NCBI RefSeq assembly: GCF_019097595.1
Contig: NC_080731.1
Location: 19,266,366 to 19,330,365 of the forward strand
DNA from: Hemibagrus wyckioides
Lineage: Eukaryota > Chordata > Actinopteri > Siluriformes > Bagridae
Length of the DNA: 64,000 bases
Reading direction: 5' to 3'
The notes beneath the pieces were generated by a model, which ran no database searches, was not told where the DNA came from, and saw only the letters and a program-made list of their open reading frames with translations. Position numbers and translations under genes: made by a program. Below are positions 54,749 through 64,000 of this stretch, piece after piece. Position 1 is the first letter of the stretch. The number at the start of each line of letters is the position of its first letter.

Positions 54749-54790
54749 GTGATGGTAAAGGTGAGGGTAAAGGTGAGGGTAAAGGTGATG
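54749..54790 (+). repeat. 12-bp tandem repeat in transposase remnant
   Basis: gtgatggtaaag then gtgagggtaaag twice and gtgatgg; encodes alternating Val-Lys/Val-Arg before MDWPS. Confidence 0.85.
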
Positions 54791-55295
54791 GACTGGCCAA
54801 GCATGTCTCCAGACCCAAACCCTATTGAGCATCTGTGGGGCATCCTCAAACAGAAAGTGGGGGAGCACACGGTCTCTAACATCCACCAGCTCTGTGATGT
54901 CATCATGGAGGAGTGGAAGAGGACTCCAGTGGCAACCTGTGAAGCTCTGGTGAACTCAATGCCCAAGAGGCTTAAGGCAGTGCTGTAAAATAATGGTGGT
55001 CACACATAATATTGACACTTTGTGCCCAATTTGGACATTTCCACTTAGGGGTGTACTCACTTTTGTTGCCAACAGTTTAGACATTAATGGCTGTGTTGAG
55101 TTATTTTGAGGGGACAGCAAATTTACACTGTTATACAGGCTGTACACTCACTACTTTACATTGTAGCAGAGTGTCATTTCTTCAGGGTTGTCACATGAAA
55201 AGATATAATAAAATATTTACAAAAATGTGAGGGGTGTACTCACTTTTGTGAGATACTGTGAGAGAGAGAGAGAGAGAGAGAGAGAGTTGTACAGT

Positions 55296-56400
55296 TCAGT
55301 CCTGGGTGTTGAGAAGCCTGATGGCTTGAGGGAAGAAACTGTTACACAGTCTGGTTGTGAGGGCTCGAATGCTCTGGTACCTCTTTCCAGATGGCAGGAG
55401 GGTGAAGAGTGTGTGTGAGGGGTGTGTGGGGTGTGTTAGACTGTGTGTGAGGGGTGTGGGTGTGTGTGAGGGGTGTATAAGAGTGTGTGTGTGAGGGGTG
55501 TGTGGGGTCATCCACAATGCTGTTAGCTTTGCGGTGTAAATGTCCATGATGGAGGGGAGAGAGATCCCGATGATCTTCTCAGCTGTCCTCACTATCCGCT
55601 GAAGGGTCTTGCGATCTGAGACGGTGCAGTTCCCAAACCAGGCAGTGATGCAGCTGCTCAGGATGCTCTCGATGGTCCCTCTGTAGAACACAGTCAGGAT
55701 GGGGGAAGGGAGATGGGCTTTCCTGAGCCTCCTCAGGAAGTAGAGACGCTGCTGGGCTTTCTTGGTGATGGAGCTGGTGTTGAGTGACCAGGTGAAGTTC
55801 TCTGCCAGATGAACACCAAGGAATTTGGTGCTCTTGATGATCTCCACAAAGGATCCGTCGATGAACAGCGGAGAATGGTCACTCTGTGCTCTCCTGAAGT
55901 CAACAACCATCTCTTTAGTCTTGTCGATGTTCAGAGACAGGTTCTTGGCTTTACACGAGGCTGTTAGTTGTTGCACCTCCTCTCTGTATGCTGACTCATC
56001 GTTCTTGCTGATGAGACCCAACACGGTCATGTCATCGGCGAACATAATGATGTGGTTGGATCTGTGCATCGCTGCACAGTTGTGAGTCAGCAAAGTGAAC
56101 ACCAGTGGACTGAGCACACAGCCCCGAGGAGCTCCAGTGCTCAGTGTGGTGGTGCTGGAGATGCTGTTCCGGATCCGGACTGACTGAGGTCTCCCAGTCA
56201 GGAAATCCAGGATCCAGTTGCAGAGAGAGGTGTTCAGGCCCAGCAGGCTCAGCTTCTCAATCAGCTGCTGAGGGATGATTGTGTTGAATGCTGAACTGAA
56301 ATCTATGAACAGCATTCGAACGTAGGAGTCCTTACAGTCCAGGTGTGTGAGGGCCAGATGGAGGGTTGTGGTGATGGTGCAACGGGATGATAGTCATTGA
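55296..56400 (-). pseudogene. LINE family-2 reverse transcriptase
   Basis: Minus strand 56,315-55,296, 339 residues: [40 protein letters not shown], catalytic [66 protein letters not shown]. The C-terminus is [20 protein letters not shown], preceded by a His/Pro/Thr-rich run (about 55,390-55,510), which is the short form of the minisatellite at 26,700-27,440. N-terminal RT blocks are deleted: after CLNDYHPVA (56,385) the sequence jumps to about 100 residues further on. Confidence 0.88.
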
Positions 56401-57844
56401 GGCAGGAAACCGTAGACTTCTTTGGCACAGGGACAATGGTCGTTGTCTTGAGGCAGATTGGGATGATGGAGCTGCTCAGTGAGATGTTGAAGATGTCAGT
56501 GAAGACATCTGCTAGCTGCTCTGCACACTCCCTGAGAACTCTGCCAGGAATGTTGTCTGGTCCAGCAGACTTCCGTGGGTTAACTCTGCATAGGGTTCTC
56601 TTCACGTCAGCCATGGTGAGACAGAGCACTGGGTCATTAGGAGGAGGGATGGTCTTCCTCGCTGTTGTGTTGTCCTGTGCCTCAAACCAAGCATAGAAGT
56701 CATTCAGTGTGTCTGGAAGGGAGGCGTCACTGTTACAGGCAGGTGAAGTTGTCCTGTAGTTGGTGATCGCCTGGATGCCCTGCCACATGCGCCGGAAGTC
56801 TCTGCTGTCCTGGAAGTGGCCGTGGATTCTCTGGCATGTGCACGCTTCGCCTCTCTGATGGCTCAGGACAGTTTGGCCCTTGTTGTTTTTAAGGCCGCCC
56901 TGTCCCCTGATCTGAAGGCAAAGTCTCTCGACTTCAGGAGAGCACACACTTTCGCAGTCATCCACGGCTTCTGGTTGGAGAGTGTGGTGATGGTCTTGGA
57001 GACGGTCACGTCATCGATGCACTTCCCGATGTAGCCGGTCACTGATGACGTGTACTCCTCCAAGTCAATAGCGTCGCCGATGGTTGCAGCCTCCCTAAAC
57101 ATATCCCAGTCAGTGCACTCAAAACAGTCCTGAAGAGCAGAGATGGCTCCTGCTGGCCAGGTCTTAACCTGTTTCAGAACTGGATTAGAGCGTCTGACAA
57201 GTGGTCTGTATGCTAGAATCAACATAACAGAGATGTGGTCTGAGTAGCCGAGGTGGGGGCGGGGCTCCGCACGATACGCGCCGGGAATGTTTGTGTAAAC
57301 AAGATCCAGCATGTTCACCCCTCTCGTAGCAAAGTCCACATGCTGATGGAATTTAGGGAGCACTGTTTTGAGATTTGCATGATTGAAATCTCCGGTGAAG
57401 ATAAACAGTCCATCGGGGTGAGCATTCTGCAGCTCACTAATAGCTCCGTAGAGCTCACTCAGAGCCTCCTTAGCATTAGCATTGGGTGGAATGTACACTC
57501 CGAAAATGAGAGCGGTAGTGAATTCCCGGGGTAAATAAAAAGGTCTGCATCTAACAGTCACAAACTCCACTAGTGATGAGCAGTAGTTAGACAGAAGAGT
57601 CCTTACACCATTCCGTGTTGATGTAAACACACACATTACCACCGCAAGTCTTACCACACAGAGCTGCATTCCTGTCGGCATGAAACTCGGTTAGCCCGGC
57701 TAGCTGAATGGCGGTGTCCAGAACTCTGTTGCTGAGCCATATCTCCGTAAAAACAAAGACGCAGCAGTCTCTGAACTCATGCCGTGTAGTTCGCTGGAGT
57801 TGGATGTAGTCCAGTTTATTGTCCAGTGAGCAGACGTTGGACAA
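56303..57844 (-). pseudogene. LINE family-2 APE endonuclease and linker
   Basis: 57,844-57,587: [32 protein letters not shown] (the catalytic E of the TETWL motif), [20 protein letters not shown]. After a shift, 57,681-56,863: [31 protein letters not shown] (GDFN), [20 protein letters not shown] and [11 protein letters not shown] (the SDH motif). Linker 56,965-56,303: [60 protein letters not shown]. The endonuclease motifs all look intact, but the ORF is broken by at least three frameshifts. Confidence 0.87.
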
Positions 57845-58121
57845 GATGATGGAAGGGAGTGCCGGCAGGGTTTGTTGTTAGCCTAGCACGGACACCTGCC
57901 CGTTTTCCGTGCTTCCACTTCCTCAAACACCACTTGTGACGTCCTCTCTCCCGGCCAGCAGCATCAGGCGACGCCGAGGACTGAAGGCCTGGACTTTGCA
58001 GCAAGCTGAGGACGTGAAATTTGCAGAGTACATCATCATGCAAGTTAGTAACTGCATGATTTCTGTACCATAATATCATCTGGTGGTCGTATACATGAAC
58101 ACCACTGTCTTTGGTGTCCAT
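57816..58121 (-). pseudogene. LINE family-2 N-terminal leader
   Basis: 101-residue minus-strand frame ([20 protein letters not shown] ... [15 protein letters not shown]). The basic segment before the endonuclease fits the start of ORF2 in these fish LINEs. It is out of frame with the endonuclease and ends at LLTGQ. Confidence 0.6.
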
Positions 58122-58150
58122 GCACCTTGAAATTCGCGCTAAAACAAAAA

Positions 58151-60017
58151 AAAAACACCAGGAAGAGAAGTCACAGAGGTATAACCATAATAACAGCCGA
58201 TGACTCTGTGGAGTGAGGGTGTATTATAGTGTTCTGGTGATTGTGTTCAGATGTCAGTGTTAGAACTCTGGTGATTGGGGGTGTGGTTGAGTGGCTGTGG
58301 TCGGTACATCCGTGACATTATGCTTGAAGTTTGTTTGAAGTTTAAAATATGTGAAAGTGTTACTGTACATTTAGGTATATTAGGAATATATACAAAACTA
58401 ATTTTTTTTTTATATCCTTATAATGTTGATCACACATATCTCACACGAGGAGGAAAATGACTTGTAAAAAGTCTGTGTCTCTGTCTGTTTTGGTTCAAGT
58501 GGATAGTTTTTTATTTGTCCAGCTGATCTGTGTCTCATACATGACTATAGAAAGGTCAATTATTTATATTCACACTCAGATGTTATTAATAATTTATAAT
58601 CAGACTTTCCGGTGTCACCTTATTAAGGATGAGGTTCCATTTTGAGTTCAGTTCCTCTCAAGGTTTCTTCCTCTTCCCATCTCAGGGCATTTTTTTCTTG
58701 CCCCAATCACCTCAGGCTTGCTCACTGGGGATTAATAGAAATGCATTTAAATATAAGTGTAACCCACTAGAATATAACTCTAGAATTTAGTGGGTTACAT
58801 TGTTACAGTTACTGTTGGTTTCTTTTAGTTTCTCATTTAGATCTGAAATGTTAATGGAGTCTAATGCTTCTTCTACAGAGTGGTAAAATATGTGTGCTTG
58901 TGTCATTAAGAATGCTGTGATCTGTAGTAAGATTTGTGGTGTGCAGGTGAAAAGGCGCTTATTCCCTACAAGTTAGATTGGGTTTTCTTTTCGTTGGCTT
59001 GTATGTTTCCACATATGTTTTTCCATCATTGAAGTTACGTCATTCATTAGTAGTTAGCGCTGATACAGACTGTGCTTCAAGTTGGCCTAGGAAATAGCTC
59101 TAACAAGGACTGAAATCAACAAGTTCATTGTGTGATTGATCTGAGGAAAACCAGATAGCACTCCAGATCACTGTGAGGTCTGGGTTTCCTCTGGCTGCAT
59201 TGGAGTGTGACCCACATCAGTTGTTTGGGACAGCGCAGGATGAGGATCGGCGAGAGGCCTACCGCAGGGTTTTGCAACCATTTCCCACTTCCTAAAAGAT
59301 TTCAGGTACCCTGGTTACATTTGTTCTACACTCTGGGAAGTGAAGAGGCCAGTGTTTCGTTTAAATGGCCACAAGGTATTCAAGCCATGATTCAGGTCTG
59401 CTACAGGGTGGGTGGTGAGAGGGTTTGAGAGTACTAACTGTGTAAGTTAAGTAAGTCTGTTATCTGAGATTAACAGACTTACATGAATTTTTGATGTTAA
59501 TTTGAGCAGACTTAAAGTATTCTGAAATTTCTTTATTTGAACCATTTTGATCCTTTAATTATATTTTGATTAAATTCTTTTATTGATGAATTCACTGTAT
59601 TTACTACAATTTCTATGCTCAATTACACACTAATAGTGCCTAAAGTAGAAGAAGACAAATCACCAAGTTAACAACGAACATCATATCCATATGCGAAACC
59701 TACTGCTACAAAGAGAAAGGCCAAACTGGGGTAATTCTAATAAAGAAATCACAAAATTAAATTGTTGAAGAACAAAAAAGTTCTGTTAAATTGTTGTCTT
59801 GTCAGCTAATTGATGAAATGTTTTTAATACATAATCTATGGTTGTTTGTCAACACTGTCTGGGATTTTTTTCTTCACAAATATTAAGTTATTATAAGTTT
59901 AAAGTATAAATTATAAGTTTTTCAAGCTTTGTTCATTTTTTTATTTAAAAAAAAAACTAACATCTAAACGTTATCTCTCTTATCTCAATGAAACATTGAT
60001 TTTATGATAGATATTGT
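58151..60017. other. no gene; small hairpins and a dispersed repeat
   Basis: 58,605-58,750 has tcctctcaaggtttcttcct and ttgctcactggggat, a repeat often met in fish genomes. Hairpins lie at 58,759-58,798 and 59,450-59,482. Other frames have no motif. Confidence 0.5.
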
Positions 60018-60310
60018 TGTAGTAAAGCCTCACTACAAGTATGAATAACACTGGTTGAGGCGGCCGAATATGGATGAGATTCCGGTTAGAGAATCAGGCA
60101 ATGGAGGAAGGTGCTCATAAAGGCTATACCTGATTATTATAGACTTGTATTAATCAAAGCCAACTACTTAATCAATGGCTAAATAATTGATAGATACACA
60201 CTACTCTTAGGCAGAATATTGCTAAGTCAGAGCTTAGAGCATTGAGTACATTATTTCTTAAGCTATTTTTAAAGTTAGGTATATAATTCAAAGCTGGGTA
60301 TGCTATTTTT
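60018..60310 (-). repeat. BEL/Pao 3' LTR (approximate end)
   Basis: Homologous to 63,794-64,000 over the first 110 bases. It lacks the acttattgtatgttattatt segment near 63,828. The inner edge is not determined. Confidence 0.65.
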
Positions 60311-60329
60311 CTCCGACACAAGTAGCTCC

Positions 60330-60790
60330 TGAAGAGCTGGCTCCATAGCATTAAATGTCTCTCACAATTCTCGATCCCCTCCTATAAAGTTGGTGCCATT
60401 GTCACAGAGTAGTTCTATGGGTCTACCTCGTCGGGCAATGAAGCGGGAAGAGATAGCAGGAATGCATCAGTATCCAAATGTTCTAGAAGATCTAGGTGCA
60501 CACACCGGGTTGTCATGCATTTGTAAAGAATTCCCCATCTTTTCTTGTGGCGACGACCAATCTTGATTGTAAAGGGTCCGAAGCAATCTCTCAATCTCAA
60601 TCTGTTGAGTAGAATGGCGGTTTGTAGAGTCGCAGTTTGCAGGATGGAAGGTCGGCCATTTGTGGGGTTTCTGGCTTGGCACGCCAAAACTGACAGTCTC
60701 GACAAGCATGCTGGTGCTTCCCTGCTGCTTCCCTGCCTCTGAGAATCCAGCACTGGCAACATAATTCTGCTAAAACTCGTCCAGATCCTG
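60330..60790 (-). pseudogene. BEL/Pao integrase fragment
   Basis: Minus strand: LSRLSVLACQARNP-type zinc region, then NRLRLRDCFGPFTIKIGRRH and KKRWGILYKCMTTRCVHLDL (first Asp in RDCFGPF), EHLDTDAFLLSL. After a shift near 60,415, the second Asp in ELLCDNGTNF (about 60,385-60,415). The part with the catalytic Glu and the C-terminus is absent: sequence runs into the LTR within about 100 bp. Confidence 0.8.
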
Positions 60791-60803
60791 CGTGAAGGAG
60801 TGA

Positions 60804-61823
60804 CTAATATGCCTCTTTAATCAGCAGCTTAGTGATTGGATGTTTAGGGTCTAGCACGATTGGGTGAATCATCTCCAGTTCTATGTTACTTGCTCGCTGT
60901 AATTGTCCCCCAACTCTGATAAGACCTGTAGCCTCGTCATACTCAGGTGCAAGTGAGGTCAAACGATTATCGGATGCGATGGACTGCCCATTCTTTAGAG
61001 CCTTGACTTCTAATGGAAATGAATCAATTTGGGCCCGTGCCAGGAGGAGCTTCTCAGCTTGAACATAATCAGCTGCCTCGGTAGGGGAATCCCTGTCTGG
61101 AACAGCCACCCCGAGCAGGGACCTGACAGTCGCCTGAAGGAGTTCTTGCCATGTTTGGAACTGACCTGAGTCTGGAAGGGAAGGATTGCCCACTGCAGCA
61201 ATACCAATGAAGGCTGGTTTCTTTAGTTTACTAATGTCAGGCTCTGACACATTGATGGGTGTTACTGGCCATTCATCAGCTGGTTTAAGGAGGAAATCTG
61301 GTCCTGTACTCCACTGGTGAGGGGCTGCTATGTCTGTCAGGGTTAAGACTCTTGTGATGTGGTCAGCAGGGTTATGAGTGGAATCAACATACCTCCACTC
61401 AGCTGTACTTGTGAGGGTCTGTATTTCTGCTACGTGTGTGCCTACAAACACCTTGGAGCAGCAAGAATCAGATCAGCCAGTACAGCACGGTGGTTGAGTC
61501 AGACCAGAGAGTATCTGCATTGATAGAAAGGGTCAGCTCAGTCTCTATCAGCTTTGCTAACTGAGCACCGGTTAGAGCTGCACTCAATTCCAAACGATGC
61601 ATGGACAGGCACTTACTGGGAGCAACTCTAGCTCAGATGAAAGCAACATAGACATGGCCTTGACTGTCAGTGGTGCGCAAATAAGCAACCAATCTGAACT
61701 TTCCGAAGCATCACAAAAGACGTGGAGCTCTCGAACAGCAGATGGGTTGTCAGCACAGGATGGTGTGTAGGGTCGAGGTATTTGCAACTGAAGGAGATGT
61801 GGGATTTCCCCTATCCAGTTCAA
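60804..61823 (-). pseudogene. BEL/Pao RNase H and integrase N-terminus
   Basis: 61,823-61,584: ELHVFCDASESSDWLLICA, the start of RNase H (FCDAS). 61,451-60,804: VGTHVAEIQTLTSTAEWRYV, DSTHNPADHITRVLTLTDIA, WSTGPDFLL, and the integrase start ATGLIRVGGQLQRASNIELE then HPITKLLI. Ordering matches BEL/Pao pol. A gap with stops separates the pieces (61,452-61,583). Confidence 0.82.
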
Positions 61824-61910
61824 CCACTTGTAGCCTAGAGTATTGCTTAGGCAACTCCATCACAGACCTAAAGTGAGTTCGTTCAAGTCCGTGCTAGCTT
61901 GGGTCAGCCA

Positions 61911-62821
61911 TCACTCACTGCTCACAGAGCGAGCATCTGCAGGAAGATGCTGGATCACAGAGGGCACATTAGATGCCCATTGTCTAATTTTAAAGCCTCC
62001 CTCTGACAACAGTTGATTCAATCCATCCACCTCCCCTTTAGCATCATCTGGGTTTGGGGTGCTGTAAAGGCAGTTATCAACATAAAATGAATTCTCAACT
62101 ATGTTGACTAGCTCAGCCATGCCACCTCTATAGCCCTTGACATGGTGTTGGAGATAGCTATGGGACCTCCTACTGGGCCCTGGCTGGTTTGGATTGGCGT
62201 TAGCAGGTGCGGCATGCCAGCGCCAATAAGGAGCAATGGTTTCACTTTGTCCACAGGAGGAAGCGGCAAATCTCTCAGATGGCGATAAGCCCTTTTCAGA
62301 TAAGCTACTGAGTAGTTATTCTCTGCGAGGCTCAGACTAGCTGTGGTGAATGCATTGTGTATGGCAAATCTTTCCGAAGGTTTGGATATAGAGGACACTT
62401 CAAATGAGACTGATGACCCCTCAAGCTCTGTGTGACATTGTTGAACAGTCTGTAAGGGAAGTATCTCCGGAATATCGTTCAACTTAAGCTGCTCTACAAC
62501 CGGCGGAATCACTATTGTTCTCTCTGATCCATCATCCAGAACTGCATGAGCCTCCATCTTGCGGTGACCGTTGTGAAACAGAACTTTAACCACCTTCAGC
62601 ATGACCGTTGGTGAACGGTTTGGTCTATCTAAGTAAACCTGAGGAGGTGGTATGCTTAAGTACCATAAGAACAGCCCTGGAGGTGTCGTTAATGGAATCA
62701 TGAAGAACAGTGAGATGAAGCTCTTTACAGGTCTTACATGAACGCTTAAGGCTGCAGTTATCCACGGCATGGGCCCGACCACATCTCCAGCAGCATTTTC
62801 CTTCCTTAATCCAAGTGACAA
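61911..62821 (-). pseudogene. BEL/Pao protease and reverse transcriptase pieces
   Basis: 62,821-62,108: EAHAVLDDGSERTIVIPPVV (aspartic protease, DDGS), PLQTVQQCHTELEGSSVSFE, PLPPVDKVKPLLLIGAGMPH, then directly MSRAIEVAW. 62,120-61,911: VENSFYVDNCLYSTPNPDDA (the RT catalytic YVDN/YVDD position), LLSEGGFKIRQWASNVPS. The N-terminal two-thirds of RT between these parts is deleted, with the join near 62,150. Confidence 0.82.
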
Positions 62822-63720
62822 TCTGAGTAGTGATTAACTTCTTGAATTTTTCAGTGTTCACTTTCCTAGTGATTGTAGGATGCTGCGCTGAAGCACGTGT
62901 AGTTGTTACGGGACCTGGACTAAGATGGAACCACTTGTGGTGGCAGGCAGAAAGCTCCAGATGTTTGTACACTTGCCGCTTTAGTTACAGGTAATGACAA
63001 TGACTGCGGTCTAGTCAAGTGTTGTGACACAGCTGAGTGATTGGGAATGCTTTGCTCAGCAGGACAGTGTGACTTGGATGTTGTCACAGCTGGAGACTAG
63101 AATGAGGATTGTGGGAAAGCAGAGGAAGAAATGGGAGGTAATGTTGTGGCAGAACCAAACAATGCAACCTGAGATGGAGACTCAAAGTTATTGGGAAAGC
63201 CTGGAGGCAACAGAGTAGATGTACCTGAGCTCTTTACGATCATGGAGGATACAAGCTGGGCCACTTCAAGTTCAGTCTCTGCTTGCCGTAACTTGCGCTG
63301 TCTCTCTATGTGCTTAGATAAAACTTCCTTTGCATTAAGATCTTCTTCCTGTTCATGTTGAGCTCGTTTAGCTCATTCCCATAGCCTTTGATGTTCAATG
63401 TTGGCTAGTGAATCTTCCTCAGCCTGTCGGCGAAGACTGTCCAATCGTCTTTGTTTGATCCTCTCCACCAAGATAGCAGTCTGAGTGCTAGTGAGATCTG
63501 GTGGGACGTAAATGCCAGTGGAATTTATAAGGTGCCTGCTTGACCTGGAGTGCGAGCTGGTTCTAGTGTGAGATGATCTCCTTGAACTGCTTCTAGGTTG
63601 GCTGAAACGGTGGGAGGGAGCTTTAGTAGGATGGTCCTCTGTGGGCTGGAAACCAACCTTGAAGTCATCCAGGTAAGGTGGCAGATTAATCTTCTGTCTT
63701 AATTCAGTCTGTCTGTTGCT
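62625..63720 (-). pseudogene. BEL/Pao gag with zinc knuckles
   Basis: Minus strand 63,720-63,000: a charged, Arg/Glu/Gln-rich coiled region (IKQRRLDSLRRQAEEDSLAN, then NAKEVLSKHIERQRKLRQAE) interrupted by at least one stop. 62,972-62,625: YKHLELSACHHKWFHLSPGP, then a Cys/His cluster CCWRCGRAHAVDNCSLKRSC with KTCKELHLTVLHD, two linked zinc knuckles typical of BEL/Pao gag. Confidence 0.78.
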
Positions 63721-63793
63721 CCAGATGCCTCACTTTGTGCTTTATCCATATTGGGTAAATAGTGCTCTCAATCCAGCTCAAAGGACCATTAAT

Positions 63794-64000
63794 TGTAGTG
63801 AAGCCTCACTACAGGTATGAATAACATACTTATTGTATGTTATTATTGTACACTTATTAGGCGGCTGAATATGGATGAGATTCCGGTTACAGAATCAGGC
63901 AATGGAGGAAGGCACTCATCATAAAGGCAGGTTTATTGAACAGTCTTTCAGTTCACATGCATAACAGGTGTGGTCTGATAATATAGTTATCTGTGTTTAT
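63794..64000 (-). repeat. BEL/Pao 5' LTR, incomplete at window end
   Basis: Starts tgtagtgaagcctcactaca; continues past the last base. Confidence 0.75.

Larger units (their letters stand above)
53990..54988 (+). pseudogene. Tc1 transposase, SINE-interrupted, second Asp lost
   Basis: 53,990-54,511: QPVSAQTIRRTLHQIGLHGC (second HTH), DYWNHVLWSDETNINLFASD (first D intact), KHGGGSVMLWACMSAAGTGE, FQHVNNPKHTSKTTTALLKK. The family reads HDNDPKH there, so the second catalytic Asp is Val (codon 54,458-54,460). A SINE (54,506-54,742) follows, then a 12-bp tandem repeat, then MDWPSMSPDPNPIEHLWGIL (E intact) to 54,988. Confidence 0.9.
53990..55258 (+). mobile_element. Tc1-like transposon, left end missing, carrying a SINE
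   Basis: The right inverted repeat has two direct-repeat motifs (aggggtgtactcacttttgt at about 55,050 and 55,230) and ends gagatactg. The left end is gone: LINE 3' UTR joins transposase sequence directly at 53,990, so one deletion removed the left arm and first third of the gene. Confidence 0.85.
53755..58150 (-). mobile_element. LINE family-2, near full length, interrupted by a Tc1
   Basis: The 3' UTR starts at about 53,757 (minus strand), is interrupted at 53,990-55,258 by a Tc1, and resumes with a (GA)n run and gttgtacagttcagtcctgg. ORF2 spans 55,296-57,900 with an upstream Arg-rich leader to about 58,121, so endonuclease and RT are both represented. The 5' end is about 58,150. The best guide copy for this family in the window. 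Confidence 0.88.
60018..64000 (-). mobile_element. BEL/Pao LTR retrotransposon, cut by window end
   Basis: LTR-like repeats starting tgtagtaaagcctcactaca (60,018) and tgtagtgaagcctcactaca (63,794) share ggcggc(c/t)gaatatggatgag and gattccggtta. Between them, on the minus strand, come gag, zinc knuckles, protease, RT scraps, RNase H region and integrase, in BEL/Pao order. The right LTR (the 5' LTR of the element) continues beyond 64,000. Internal deletions in RT and the integrase end make it non-autonomous. Confidence 0.87.

Overview
The window is eukaryotic, and almost certainly from a teleost fish; a catfish-like ostariophysan is my guess, not a demonstrated call. The reasons are several Tc1/mariner families, hAT elements with BED fingers, CR1/L2/Rex1-group LINEs, Gypsy, BEL/Pao and DIRS retrotransposons, tRNA-derived SINEs, GATA/ATCT and CA microsatellites, and intron-containing immunoglobulin-superfamily genes with phase-1 splicing. 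No bacterial gene, operon, CRISPR array, tRNA or rRNA gene was seen.

Layout. 1-13,450 is a stack of nested elements: a small Tc1; a degenerate hAT-like element holding a second Tc1; then a ZBED-type hAT (5,365-12,429) that holds a LINE and a second hAT-like element (7,297-11,682, perfect 8-bp duplication), which in turn holds a chromodomain Gypsy element (7,355-11,302). 13,700-24,470 holds an orphan signal-peptide exon, LINE pieces, endogenous-retrovirus pol scraps, a full-length but disabled Tc1 (17,826-19,442), a Tx1/L1-like LINE end, and a LINE split by a Tc1 and a hAT. 24,500-30,000 holds two exons of an ANKRD13-like gene (minus strand), separated by two LINEs, one with a 25-unit minisatellite grown inside its coding end. 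32,600-34,700 is the only intact-looking cellular gene: a single-IgV-domain type I membrane receptor in 5 or 6 exons. A second copy begins at 49,441 but its cytoplasmic exons are missing. Between them lie a possible IS3EU/integrase-type transposon, solo LTRs, a LINE with a nested Tc1, an MHC class I alpha-3 fragment, retrovirus remnants and a DIRS-type element (45,331-48,010). 50,700-58,150 has two more Tc1 copies, a tRNA-derived SINE and a near-complete LINE. 60,018-64,000 is a BEL/Pao element on the minus strand, cut by the window end.

The cellular genes do not form a pathway. What they share is immune-type receptor character (two IgV receptors, an MHC class I scrap, an orphan signal exon), which fits a rapidly duplicating immune-gene neighbourhood littered with transposons. 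Every transposable element examined in detail carries a visible lesion, several of them in catalytic residues, so none looks autonomous. Positions of element ends come from reading terminal repeats by eye and may be off by a few bases where no target duplication is given.
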